Made by a program: the position numbers and the translations under genes. The notes below the pieces were generated by a model. It made no database searches. It had not been told where the DNA came from and saw only the letters and a list, made by a program, of their open reading frames with translations. Shown here one piece after another: positions 40,684-49,088 of a DNA stretch of 64,000 nt (within the stretch, counting starts at the first letter, position 1; every line of letters begins with the position of its first letter). Origin of the DNA: Luethyella okanaganae (GTDB taxonomy: Bacteria > Actinomycetota > Actinomycetes > Actinomycetales > Microbacteriaceae); NCBI RefSeq assembly GCF_042660285.1, contig NZ_JBHSTP010000003.1, positions 372,001-436,000 on the forward strand, written 5' to 3'.

Positions 40684-41517
40684 TCAGGCGTCGGCGGTCA
40701 GGCGACGGCTCTTGAATGCGGTCACCGTGTCGATCACGGCACGCTCGACCGGGATACGCTCGGCGCTCGAGGCGCCGAGGAAGCCCTGCGAGTCGGTGTG
40801 GGTGTAGAGGTAGCCGGTGTCGTCCGGCGACGAGATGGGTCCGCCGTGCGAGAGGCAGATGATGTCTGGATTCTCCTTGCGTGCGAGCTGTATGAGGTTC
40901 TGCACGTGCTCGGCGCTCGCCTCCAGGGTCATGGCCGAGACGCCCGCGCCCGCGAGGCCGCCGGTCGTCCAGCCGGCGTGCGGAACGATGACGTCGCATC
41001 CGGCGGCGGCCAGGCCGATCGTCTGCTCCTCGGTGTATCCGTAGCAGATCGTGAAGTAGTCGCGATCGCGGGCGATCTTGACCATCTCGAAGTCTCGGCG
41101 AAGGCCGAGGCCGACACTCGCCCGATCCGCGCCCCGCACGGGGTCGGGTCCGACCGTCGGGAAGTTGATGAGACCGTCGTATCCGGTCTCGTAGTAGTCG
41201 TCCACGAGTCGGTGGAGGTCGAGATACGTAGGGTCCTGGGCCTCGGCTCCGCCGACGATCGGGCAGTCGGCGACGACGTTGGAGATCTCGGAGTACATCG
41301 CGAGCGTCGTCGGGTTGGCATGGTTGAGCAGGTGGCTCGTTGGCAACCCCATGAGGCGCGTGCGGCCGGTGTTGTAGACGATGATGATGTCGGCGCCGCC
41401 CGCTGCGGCGGATGAGGCGATGAGCCCCGAACTGCTACCGGCGCCGATGACCGGCTTGCCGGCGGCGATCTGCTCGCGAAGCCTGTCCAGGATCTGAGTA
41501 CGGGTGAATCGGGGCAT
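40684..41517 (-). CDS. Phosphoenolpyruvate-hydrolase-like TIM barrel 2
   Basis: A 277-residue second member of the family. Matching blocks are AGKPVIGAGSSSGLIASSAA, NFPTVGPDPVRGADRASVGL, TICYGYTEEQTIGLAAAGCD and CLSHGGPISSPDDTGYLYTH. The ATG at 41517 is preferred because AAGGA lies six bases upstream; an ATG at 41523 overlaps the Tm-1-like stop (ATGA) but abuts the ribosome site. It is coupled to the Tm-1-like gene before it. The two copies may form a hetero-oligomer or act on successive intermediates. Confidence 0.8.
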   Translation of the reverse strand: MPRFTRTQILDRLREQIAAGKPVIGAGSSSGLIASSAAAGGADIIIVYNTGRTRLMGLPTSHLLNHANPTTLAMYSEISNVVADCPIVGGAEAQDPTYLDLHRLVDDYYETGYDGLINFPTVGPDPVRGADRASVGLGLRRDFEMVKIARDRDYFTICYGYTEEQTIGLAAAGCDVIVPHAGWTTGGLAGAGVSAMTLEASAEHVQNLIQLARKENPDIICLSHGGPISSPDDTGYLYTHTDSQGFLGASSAERIPVERAVIDTVTAFKSRRLTADA

Positions 41518-41519
41518 GG

Positions 41520-42740
41520 TCATTCCTTCGGTGAAGCGGTGTCTAACAGCCTGAGCAGGGTGGAGGCGGCGAGCCGGGCGAAAGCCTCGTCGTTGATGTG
41601 GTCGGAGGTCGTGGTCACGGAGATGCTGGGGTGTATCGTCGCTCTGACGGCCTCGTCGAACGCGGCGTCGGCGTCCGCGTCTGCGAAGACGCCGCCTACG
41701 GCATCGAGTGAGGAGAATCCGCCGCGCGGGATGAGGACGGCGACCGGCCCAGTCGACCGGTTCAGCTTCTCGGCGATCCACGACCCGACGGCCGCGCTCT
41801 CGGCGCGACTGGTTCGAACGAGAGGGACCGTCGGCAGATGCCAGTGGATGGCGCGGTCGGCGTAGCGGTCGGGAACCGGCGGCGGCACATTGATGACGTC
41901 GACGGCGCCGGGGACGATGAGCTGAGGGACGCCACGGACACCGGCGGCCTCCAGTCGCAGCGGGCCAGCGTCGCAGAGGCCGCCGACGAGATGGTCCGTC
42001 ACCTCGGTCGTCGTCCAGTCCACGACCCCGTCGAAGCGTCCATCCGCGATGAGGCGTTCCATGGTGCGTCCGCCCGCGCCTGTCGCGTGGAACACCACCA
42101 CGTCGCAGCCCGCCTCTTCGAGGGTTCGCCGCACGATGTCCCCGCCGGTCGTGGTGACGCCGAACATGGTCATGGCGATGGTACGGCGCGCTCGGACCGG
42201 GCGGGTTCGCGGAACGCACGCCATCCCCGCGATCGCGGCGGCGGCATTGTCGAGTACCGTGCACAACAGGCTGTTCAGGCCCGCTACGTCGACGACGCTC
42301 GGCATGAGGGTGATGTCGTTCTCGCCGCTGCTCTTCACGACGGTCGTGAGCACGAGTTTGGGAAAACCGAAGGGCAGCTCCGCGAAAGCCTCCTGAGAGA
42401 TCCAGCCGCCGGTTCCTCCGCCGATGCCGATGACGCCGTCGAGGCGTTCGGCGGACGCCTCTCGGGCTAGCCAGGTTCCGGCGGCGTGAGCCGTCGTCTC
42501 CATGGCGGAGGCGCGGTCGTCGCCCGCGGCATCCGTCGCCCCGAGCGTTGCCAGCATCGCGCGCGTGACATCCGCGTCGCGAGGTGAGGCTCCGGTGAGC
42601 GCCGTGTCGACGAGCACGGTCTGCACCCCGTGCAGGTGCAGGCGCTCCACCAGGTAGCGCGCCTCGAGCCCCTTGGTGTCGAGAGTCGCCACGACGGCCA
42701 CCCGAGGTGCATCGGAGGCGGGTGCGGTGGTGCCGATCAT
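41520..42740 (-). CDS. Tm-1-like ATP-binding protein (UPF0261)
   Basis: A 406-residue UPF0261 protein. It opens VAVVATLDTKGLEARYLVER, then GVIGIGGGTGGWISQEAFAE, TTVVKSSGENDITLMPSVVD and TMFGVTTTGGDIVRRTLEEA. It ends PVAVLIPRGGFSSLDAVGG, the nucleotide-binding region in the plant homologue. In plants the N-terminal half of Tm-1 binds viral replicase; the bacterial function is unknown. It heads a coupled minus-strand run (Tm-1-like, two TIM barrels, cupin, two reductases, GMC enzyme). The operator at 42832-42849 lies 92 bases before its start, pointing to GntR2 control. Confidence 0.85.
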   Translation of the reverse strand: MIGTTAPASDAPRVAVVATLDTKGLEARYLVERLHLHGVQTVLVDTALTGASPRDADVTRAMLATLGATDAAGDDRASAMETTAHAAGTWLAREASAERLDGVIGIGGGTGGWISQEAFAELPFGFPKLVLTTVVKSSGENDITLMPSVVDVAGLNSLLCTVLDNAAAAIAGMACVPRTRPVRARRTIAMTMFGVTTTGGDIVRRTLEEAGCDVVVFHATGAGGRTMERLIADGRFDGVVDWTTTEVTDHLVGGLCDAGPLRLEAAGVRGVPQLIVPGAVDVINVPPPVPDRYADRAIHWHLPTVPLVRTSRAESAAVGSWIAEKLNRSTGPVAVLIPRGGFSSLDAVGGVFADADADAAFDEAVRATIHPSISVTTTSDHINDEAFARLAASTLLRLLDTASPKE

Positions 42741-42831
42741 CGGTGAGAACTCCGTCGTTCGTAGCTGTCATGGATCCGGATGCACCGTCGGCGACCGGTG
42801 AGCATCAACTTACGACCGAGTCGGCAACTGT

Positions 42832-42849
42832 GTCAACATCATTGTTGAC
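42832..42849. promoter_or_regulatory. GntR2 operator, GTCAAC-N6-GTTGAC
   Basis: An exact six-base inverted repeat with a six-base spacer, followed by further ATTGTTGACAAT-type AT-rich sequence (42841-42852). It lies 92 bases upstream of the Tm-1-like gene and just past the end of the GntR2 gene. Confidence 0.65.
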
Positions 42850-42857
42850 AATATTGT

Positions 42858-43523
42858 TCATTCTAGCGGTAATCGTTGACCGAGGGTCGAGCGGTACGCG
42901 GTGAGCATGGCGATGATCCGGCCCAGATGCTCGGTCATGAGCTCGTGCGCTCGAACTCCGTCGCGAGCGAGGATCGCGTCGGCGATGGTGACGTGATCGT
43001 TGAGGGAGTCGCTGAAGCTCCCCGCCTCGAACGCCGCCGGAAAGTGGCGTTGCAGATTGTGTCGTCGGATGCTGCGAAGCTCGCGGGTCATGCTCTCGTG
43101 TCGTGAGATGCGCATGAGGCATTCGTGGAACTCGACGCTCTCGGATCGGTATCGGTGAGGCGAGTCGGAGGCCACGGCGTCGGCCATCGCTCGAACATGC
43201 CGGCTCAGCGCGACCCGATCCTCCTCTGTGGCGCGAAGGGCCGCGTAGCTGCTGCAGAGGGACTCGAGCGCGAGCCTGACCTCGGCGATCTCGATGGCCT
43301 CCTCGACGGTGAGGCCCCTGACGTGGGCTCCACGATTGGGCAGGCGTTCGACGAGTCCATCGGCGGAGAGCAGCACCAGGGCTTCGCGGACCGCCGCGCG
43401 GGCGCATGAATAGCGCTGCACGAGCTCGCTCTCGACGAGGCGCTCGCGAGGCATGAAGACTCCACGAGTGAGATCGTCGCGCATCTGTTCGGCGAGCCGG
43501 CCTGCGGCATCTCGCGCATCCAT
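42858..43523 (-). CDS. GntR family regulator with FCD domain (GntR2)
   Basis: A 221-residue FadR-type regulator. The winged helix reads RERLVESELVQRYSCARAAV and REALVLLSADGLVERLPNRG; the FCD domain (about 85-210) includes VRLALESLCSSYAALRATEE and VEFHECLMRISRHESMTREL, then SFSDSLNDHVTIADAILARD. The start is the ATG at 43523 with GGGAGG upstream. Exact GTCAAC-N6-GTTGAC sites at 42832 and 43598 bracket the gene. It therefore probably represses the minus-strand Tm-1 operon, itself, and the plus-strand transporter operon at 43700. Confidence 0.85.
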   Translation of the reverse strand: MDARDAAGRLAEQMRDDLTRGVFMPRERLVESELVQRYSCARAAVREALVLLSADGLVERLPNRGAHVRGLTVEEAIEIAEVRLALESLCSSYAALRATEEDRVALSRHVRAMADAVASDSPHRYRSESVEFHECLMRISRHESMTRELRSIRRHNLQRHFPAAFEAGSFSDSLNDHVTIADAILARDGVRAHELMTEHLGRIIAMLTAYRSTLGQRLPLE

Positions 43524-43597
43524 GGAGCCACCTCCCCTGGAATCCCGGGCTGTCTCCGTCAGTGTATTCGACCGTTGTCATTCGTGCCAACAAAATC

Positions 43598-43615
43598 GTC
43601 AACAATATAGTTGAC
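43598..43615. promoter_or_regulatory. GntR2 operator, GTCAAC-N6-GTTGAC
   Basis: A second exact site (spacer AATATA) in the divergent region between GntR2 and the cupin 2/transporter operon, 85 bases before the GTG at 43700. Confidence 0.65.
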
Positions 43616-43699
43616 GCAATGGGCGCCGCCATCTAAGCTCCCAAATACATCACCCGGCACGCGCTCTGCGCGTCCCCCCATGCATCGAGGAGGCTGCAG

Positions 43700-44407
43700 G
43701 TGCCGCTCTACGCGAACCGTCAGGAACTCAAGAACCGTCCGGAGAGTGAATCGTGGGTCGACATCGACGATGTCGAGTTCTTCACCCTCGGCAACGCAGA
43801 TCGGCTCGCTGAGGGTGAGGAGCCGCCTGCCTCACGCTGGCCAGACCCCATCGACGACGCGGAGGCGAGTCTGCATACGACCCACGACATTCCCGTCGCG
43901 CGTCGTATCGTGCCGACGACGCCGAAGGAACGGATCATCGTCGTGTCTGGCGAGGCATATGTCGAGACCGAGACTGCTCGCGCAACCCTCAAGAAGATGC
44001 AGTGGATCGACGTCCCGGCCGGCGGCGCCATCGTGCGCAACGCGCTGAACCCGGGCCCAGAGGGGCACCGAGGCCAAGTCGAGATCGCGCGCATCGCCGG
44101 ACGCTGGGGAGAAGCGGTCCGGACCGCGATCTTCACCTTCGGTCCCGGCCGGCCGTGCGACTACCACTATCACGACGGAGACGAGTATTGGTTCGTCTTC
44201 CGCGGCCACTTCACCCTCCGCTATCGCGGTCAGGACCATGAGGTGCAGCCCGGTGCCATCCTCGCTGCAGGCATGGGCGAGGAGCATGGCGTGGTCGACC
44301 CGTCCGAGACCTTCGAGGGAATCGGTTTCGCCACGCAGCTGGAGGGGCGAAAGCGAGACGGCCACCTGTGGCGCGCAGTCCACGGCGAGCCCGTCGAGAC
44401 GCGCTGA
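43700..44407 (+). CDS. Cupin protein 2
   Basis: A 235-residue cupin closely related to cupin 1. The metal motif CDYHYHDGDEYWFVFRGHFTL is shared; the fourth ligand lies in GEEHGVVDPSE. The N-terminal portion RIIVVSGEAYVETETARATL forms the other barrel. GTG 43700 has GAGGAGG eight bases upstream. It is the first gene of the GntR2-linked plus-strand operon with the binding protein, permeases, two ATPases and the oxidoreductase-phosphatase. Its coupling to import suggests it acts early on the incoming compound. Confidence 0.8.
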   Translation: MPLYANRQELKNRPESESWVDIDDVEFFTLGNADRLAEGEEPPASRWPDPIDDAEASLHTTHDIPVARRIVPTTPKERIIVVSGEAYVETETARATLKKMQWIDVPAGGAIVRNALNPGPEGHRGQVEIARIAGRWGEAVRTAIFTFGPGRPCDYHYHDGDEYWFVFRGHFTLRYRGQDHEVQPGAILAAGMGEEHGVVDPSETFEGIGFATQLEGRKRDGHLWRAVHGEPVETR

Positions 44408-44461
44408 GTCCCATCCCAGCATCCAGAACAACCGAAACCAGCACCGAAAGAGAGTACGTCA

Positions 44462-46036
44462 ATGAAGATGTCACACCTCCGGTTCGCAGCGGCGTTCGTC
44501 GCGAGCGCGCTGCTCCTCTCAGGCTGCGGCGGAACGGCCGATCCAGCGCCGACGGAGACCGCCGCGGGCGAGACGCCCGTCGCGGGCGGCGATTTGTCGA
44601 TCCTTGTCGCTTCCGGCATGACGAACTGGGATCCCGGCGCATCCACCGGCTCGTTCCCCGGCGTCGTGTGGGACCGCCTGTATGCGGTCTATGGCGCCCT
44701 CATCACGGTCGACGTCGACGGACGGGTCCAACCCGGCCTCGCCGAGAGTCTCACCACCGACGACGGCGGGACGACGTGGACGCTCACCCTACGCGACGGC
44801 CTCGCCTTCACCGACGGGACGACTCTCGACAGCGGCGCGGTCAAGGCCAACTGGGACCGCTTCGCCGAACCGGCCAATGCCCTCGGCGCGGCGCGCATCG
44901 CGAGCACTTTCACCTCGAAGGTGGTGGACGCCACGACGCTCGCCATCACGCCGTCCACGAAGAATCCGATTCTGGACAAGCAGATCGCGGATGCCATTCC
45001 CTTCGTCGCGTCGCCGGCCACGTTCCCGGCCGGCCCGGGTCCGTATACCACCCCTGTCGGAGCCGGCCCCTACGTGCTCGAGAAATGGGACCCTGCCGTC
45101 GGCGAGACCCTCGTCAAGAACGCCGACTACTACGACGACGGACTGCCCTACCTCGACAGCCTCACCTTCACGCTCGTCGCCGACCCCGCACAGCGGGTGA
45201 GCACGGTCGTCCAGGGCGGCGCACAGAGCATGAACGGCTATCCGTTCCAGTTCATCTCGGACAAGGACAACCCGGCGGTCTCGACATTCGCGGTCGCGTC
45301 CGGTGGTGTCCGTCATCTGGTCTTCAACACCCAGAGCGATCTGTTCGGCGAGCTCCGGGCGCGACAAGCCGTGCAACTCGCCATCGATCCTGCAGAACTC
45401 GTGCAGACGCTCACGCAAGATCCCAGTGCACTCGGCGGCACGAGTCTGTTTCCCGAAGACTCTCAGTACTACGACGCCTCGGCGGTGCTGCCGAAGCGGA
45501 ACCTTGAGAAGGCGCAGGCGCTCGTCGACGAACTGAAGGCCGAGGGGGCCGACCTTCAGGTCGACATCCTGGTCGCCGCCGTGCCGGAGCTGGTCCGTGC
45601 CGGCGAGCTGCTCCAACTCACCCTGCAGCAACTCGACGGGCTCACTGTCACCGTGAACCAGATCCCGATCCCCGAGTGGCGGGCCGAGGCATTCGACAAG
45701 GACAACTTCGACATCACCTTCTACCCCGGCGTCTTCGATCTCAACAGCCCCGAGGTGGGAATGGCGAATCTGTTCGGGAAAGGCGGCCTCGACAACGTGG
45801 CCAACTTCGGAAACGACGATATGAACGCGGCGATCGACAAGGCGCAGAAGGCGACGAGCGATGAGGCTCGTGTGGACGCCATTCGTGCGGTGCAAGAGGT
45901 GTATGTGCGCGAGATCCCCATCGTGGCGTTCGGCATCGACCACCGCACCTTCCTCCACGGGGCGGATGTCACGGGCTTCGCCTCCATGGGACGCGGAGCG
46001 CTGTACACCGATCGGCTCGGGTACGTAGCCGAGTAG
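44462..46036 (+). CDS. ABC transporter substrate-binding lipoprotein, family 5
   Basis: A 524-residue SBP_bac_5 protein. A lipoprotein signal (1-21, lipobox LLLSGC) is followed by GGDLSILVASGMTNWDPG and WTLTLRDGLAFTDGTTLDSG. Later blocks RARQAVQLAIDPAELVQTLT and FDITFYPGVFDLNSPEVG are common to its paralogue at 32115. It should deliver the substrate to the permeases encoded next. AAAGAGAG lies upstream of ATG 44462. A hairpin after the stop probably protects this message from decay so that more binding protein than permease is made. Confidence 0.9.
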   Translation: MKMSHLRFAAAFVASALLLSGCGGTADPAPTETAAGETPVAGGDLSILVASGMTNWDPGASTGSFPGVVWDRLYAVYGALITVDVDGRVQPGLAESLTTDDGGTTWTLTLRDGLAFTDGTTLDSGAVKANWDRFAEPANALGAARIASTFTSKVVDATTLAITPSTKNPILDKQIADAIPFVASPATFPAGPGPYTTPVGAGPYVLEKWDPAVGETLVKNADYYDDGLPYLDSLTFTLVADPAQRVSTVVQGGAQSMNGYPFQFISDKDNPAVSTFAVASGGVRHLVFNTQSDLFGELRARQAVQLAIDPAELVQTLTQDPSALGGTSLFPEDSQYYDASAVLPKRNLEKAQALVDELKAEGADLQVDILVAAVPELVRAGELLQLTLQQLDGLTVTVNQIPIPEWRAEAFDKDNFDITFYPGVFDLNSPEVGMANLFGKGGLDNVANFGNDDMNAAIDKAQKATSDEARVDAIRAVQEVYVREIPIVAFGIDHRTFLHGADVTGFASMGRGALYTDRLGYVAE

Positions 46037-46044
46037 CGATACCG

Positions 46045-46079
46045 GCGGGGTCGGGAGATGAATCGGTCCCCGGCCCCGC
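46045..46079 (+). terminator. Intra-operon hairpin after the binding-protein gene
   Basis: An 11-base-pair GC-rich stem (46045-46055 with 46069-46079, one G-T pair) lies eight bases after the stop and before the first permease. It lacks a U-tract, so it more likely stabilises or partly attenuates the transcript. Confidence 0.5.
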
Positions 46080-46111
46080 TGCACCAGGAGACAAGGATCG
46101 ATGGAGATCAC

Positions 46112-47065
46112 ATGCAGGGCACACTGAGGGCGATCGGGTCCAGACTGATGTACGGAATACCCGTGCTCGTCATCGTGACCTTCGGCGCCGCGTTGCTCAT
46201 GGACTTCATGCCGGGTTCGCCGGGGCAGGCCATCCTGGGCGATCAGGCGACCCAGGAACAGGTCGACGCGATCAACGCGCAGTTCGGCTACGACCAGCCC
46301 GTCGTTCAGCGGTATCTCGCCTGGGCGGCATCCGCCCTCCGTGGCGATCTCGGCGTGACCCTGTTCGGGCATGAGCCGGTCGCCGAACTGGTTGTGAAAC
46401 GGCTGTCAGTCACGGCAGAGCTCGCCGGGATGGCGCTCGTGATCGCGCTCGGCGTGGCAGTTCCACTCGCGCTCCTGGCCGCGCACCGCGCCGGACGCTG
46501 GCTGGACCGTGCCCTGAACTTCGCATCGTCTGCACTGCTGTGCATCCCGTCGTTCGTGACGGTGGTGCTCGTCTCGCTCGTCTTCGTCATCTGGCTCGGG
46601 TGGTTTCCCGCGACCGGCTGGGTGTCGCCGGCGGATGATCTCGGCGCCAACCTCAGATACGCCTTCCTCCCGGCCCTCTCACTCGCCGCGTACGAGTGTG
46701 CGTTCTTCTACCGCGTCATCAGGTCCGATCTCTCGGGAACCCTGCGCGAGGACTTCATCCTGGTGGCGCGGGCCAAGGGCCTCCCCAAGTCCTACATCCT
46801 GACCAGGCACGCCCTCCGACCCTCGCTCACCTCCCTCGTGACCGTCATCGGCCTCGCTCTGGGCCGGCTCCTCGGCGGGGCGGTGATCGTCGAGTTCTTC
46901 TTCTCGGTGCCGGGTCTCGGCGCCGAGTCGCTCAACGCGGTGTCGATCAAAGACATGGCGGTCATCCAGGCGATCGTCGCCGTCTGCGTGATCGCCTACG
47001 TGCTGATCTTCATCGTCGTCGACCTCGCCTATACCTGGATTGATCCGAGAGTGGGTGTGCGATGA
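46112..47065 (+). CDS. Oligopeptide-type ABC transporter permease (DppB type)
   Basis: A 317-residue permease with six helices. The N-terminal signature MDFMPGSPGQAILGDQAT and the ATPase-contact loop GTLREDFILVARAKGLPKSY are those of DppB/OppB. The C-terminus ends DLAYTWIDPRVGVR, a nearly invariant family ending. ATG 46112 has GGAG upstream; the ORF could start earlier but without a ribosome site. The next permease overlaps it by four bases. Confidence 0.9.
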   Translation: MQGTLRAIGSRLMYGIPVLVIVTFGAALLMDFMPGSPGQAILGDQATQEQVDAINAQFGYDQPVVQRYLAWAASALRGDLGVTLFGHEPVAELVVKRLSVTAELAGMALVIALGVAVPLALLAAHRAGRWLDRALNFASSALLCIPSFVTVVLVSLVFVIWLGWFPATGWVSPADDLGANLRYAFLPALSLAAYECAFFYRVIRSDLSGTLREDFILVARAKGLPKSYILTRHALRPSLTSLVTVIGLALGRLLGGAVIVEFFFSVPGLGAESLNAVSIKDMAVIQAIVAVCVIAYVLIFIVVDLAYTWIDPRVGVR

Positions 47066-47997
47066 CGACTCGGCTGACGCCCGGCCCGATGACCCAGGGC
47101 TTCGCAGCTATCACCAAGCCGCAGCGCGCAGGGTCGTCGCTGCCGCTGCTCCCGCGTATCAAGCAGAGACGCCCGCGCACGGTGCGACGGGGGATGCTCT
47201 GGTTCGCGGTGATCTGGCTGACCGTGCTGATCCTGGCCGCCGTGTTCGCCGATCTCATCCCCGGCCTGCCGGTCTATGACGAGAAGATCGGCAGCTTCGC
47301 CCAACCGCCCGACTGGAGCGTCGCCGGACTGCTCGGGACGGACGGGATCGGACGGTCCAACCTTTCGCGAATCATCTACGGGGCACGTGTCTCGCTCACG
47401 ATCGCCGTCGCCTCGACCCTGATCGGTCTCGTCATCGGTCTCATCGTGGGCATGGTCGGCGGCTACTATCGAGGTCTCGCCGAGACGGTGGCGAATATCA
47501 TCGCCAATACCCTGTCGGCGTTGCCGCCGTTGCTGCTGTTGCTCGCCCTCATCTCTGCGATCGGCGCATCCCTTTTCGGAATCACCGTCGCGCTGGGCCT
47601 CGTGATCTCCGACCTCTACATTCGCGTCAGCAAAGGCGCCGTGATAGCGAGCGCCAACCGGGAGTATGTGCTCGCGGCGAGAGCCTTGGGAGCCGGAGAC
47701 GGCCGCATCATGATCCGCGAGATCCTGCCCAACCTCGTGCCCGTGCTGGGCGCCATCATCCCGATGGCGATGGCCATCATGATCGTCGTCGAAGGCTCTT
47801 TGAGCTTTCTGGGCTACGGGATCCCCGCGCCGACGCCCAGCTGGGGCGGCATGATCGCCGCAGGCGGGGACATCATGCGCCAGTTCCCCTGGGTCATCGT
47901 CGGCCCGGTGATCACCCTGTTCCTTACGGTCCTCTCGTTCAACACCGTCGGGGACTACCTGTCGAGCCGCACCGACGCGAGGGAGGGAAAACTGTGA
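47062..47997 (+). CDS. Oligopeptide-type ABC transporter permease (DppC type)
   Basis: A 311-residue permease. An N-terminal cytoplasmic tail precedes helix 1, then LLGTDGIGRSNLSRIIYGAR, typical of DppC, and the EAA loop REYVLAARALGAGDGRIMIR. A SFLGYGIPAPTPSWGGMIA block and the end SFNTVGDYLSSRTD are family hallmarks. It is coupled to DppB (ATGA) and to the first ATPase (GTGA). It completes the channel. Confidence 0.9.
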   Translation: MTTRLTPGPMTQGFAAITKPQRAGSSLPLLPRIKQRRPRTVRRGMLWFAVIWLTVLILAAVFADLIPGLPVYDEKIGSFAQPPDWSVAGLLGTDGIGRSNLSRIIYGARVSLTIAVASTLIGLVIGLIVGMVGGYYRGLAETVANIIANTLSALPPLLLLLALISAIGASLFGITVALGLVISDLYIRVSKGAVIASANREYVLAARALGAGDGRIMIREILPNLVPVLGAIIPMAMAIMIVVEGSLSFLGYGIPAPTPSWGGMIAAGGDIMRQFPWVIVGPVITLFLTVLSFNTVGDYLSSRTDAREGKL

Positions 47998-49088
47998 CCG
48001 GGATAACGAAGCCGGACGATGTCGTGTGCAGGGGGGTGTCAGCCGAGCTCGTGCGGGTGGAGAACCTCACGCTCGACATCGACACCCCTCAGGGCACGGC
48101 GCACATCCTGCGCGGTGTGTCGATGTCGGTCGCCCGCGGGCAGACCCTCGGCATCGTCGGCGAGTCCGGATCGGGCAAGTCCATGACACTGCGCACCGTG
48201 CTCGGGCTGACACCATCGGGTTCGATGGCAGGCGGAACCATGACCTTCGACGGCGAGGACCTGAGCGGCATGAACGCGGAGGCGCGTCGGGTCATGCTCG
48301 GGCGCCGCGTGGGAGTCGTCTTCCAGAATCCGATGACCTCGCTCAATCCCGTCGTCACGATCGGTCGCCAAATGGGCGAAGCCGTGCGATTTCACAAGAA
48401 GCTCTCCAAGCGGGACGCCCGTGAGCTGAGTGTCGAGCTGCTCGGGCAGGTCGGCATCCCTGAGCCCGGCAAACGGCTCGCGGACTACCCGCATCAGTTC
48501 TCCGGCGGAATGCGTCAACGCGTGATGATCGCGATGGCCCTCACCTGCGAGCCCGATCTGCTCATCGCCGACGAGGCGACCACCGCCCTCGACGTGACGA
48601 TCCAGAAGGGCATCCTCGACCTCCTGCAACGTCTTCAGGCTGAGCGGCAGATGGCGATGATCATCGTCTCGCACGACCTCAGCGTCGTAGCCGGTCGCAC
48701 CGACGAGGTCGTCGTGATGTACGGCGGACGGATTGTGGATCGCCGCCGCACGGCGCAGCTCTTCGAGCCGCCGCTGCACCCCTATACCAACGCCCTCATG
48801 CGGGCTATTCCGCGGCTGAACATGACGTCGCACACTCGGCTCCCGGCTCTCGGCGGCAATCCTCCGAGCGTCTTCGATCCGATCATGTCGGCCGAGGAGG
48901 TCGACCGCAAAGACAGGGAGCGTTGGGCGACGATCTCGGAGTCCGTCGTCGATGCCGTCGACGAGAGGGAGCCGGGCGTCATCGGGAGTGGTCTCGTGCG
49001 CGCTGACGGCCCCACCGCCATCGAGGTCGTCGTCGACGTCGAGACACGCGACGAAATGCAGGAGAGTGGAGAGGACATGCGATCATGA
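47994..49088 (+). CDS. Oligopeptide-type ABC transporter ATPase (DppD type)
   Basis: A 364-residue ATPase. Walker A is GESGSGKSMTLRTVLG, with the Q-loop VFQNPMTSLNPV. The signature is FSGGMRQRVMIAMAL, Walker B is LLIADEATTALDV and the H-loop is IIVSHDLSVVAG. The C-terminal oligo_HPY-type extension carries PYTNALMRAIPRLN. A GTG start overlaps the permease stop. Immediately after it comes the paired ATPase, so the complex uses a heterodimer. A ~70-residue acidic tail beyond the usual end is unusual. Confidence 0.9.
   Translation: MTGITKPDDVVCRGVSAELVRVENLTLDIDTPQGTAHILRGVSMSVARGQTLGIVGESGSGKSMTLRTVLGLTPSGSMAGGTMTFDGEDLSGMNAEARRVMLGRRVGVVFQNPMTSLNPVVTIGRQMGEAVRFHKKLSKRDARELSVELLGQVGIPEPGKRLADYPHQFSGGMRQRVMIAMALTCEPDLLIADEATTALDVTIQKGILDLLQRLQAERQMAMIIVSHDLSVVAGRTDEVVVMYGGRIVDRRRTAQLFEPPLHPYTNALMRAIPRLNMTSHTRLPALGGNPPSVFDPIMSAEEVDRKDRERWATISESVVDAVDEREPGVIGSGLVRADGPTAIEVVVDVETRDEMQESGEDMRS

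Noticed and set aside
41520..42771. Extension of the 695-codon minus-strand frame through the Tm-1-like gene
   Set aside because: Only its last part (the second PEP-hydrolase-like protein) is real; upstream it overlaps the Tm-1-like gene in another frame and is Arg-rich.
44789..46372. 527-codon minus-strand frame
   Set aside because: Antisense to the binding protein and permease; composition is that of a GC-rich shadow.
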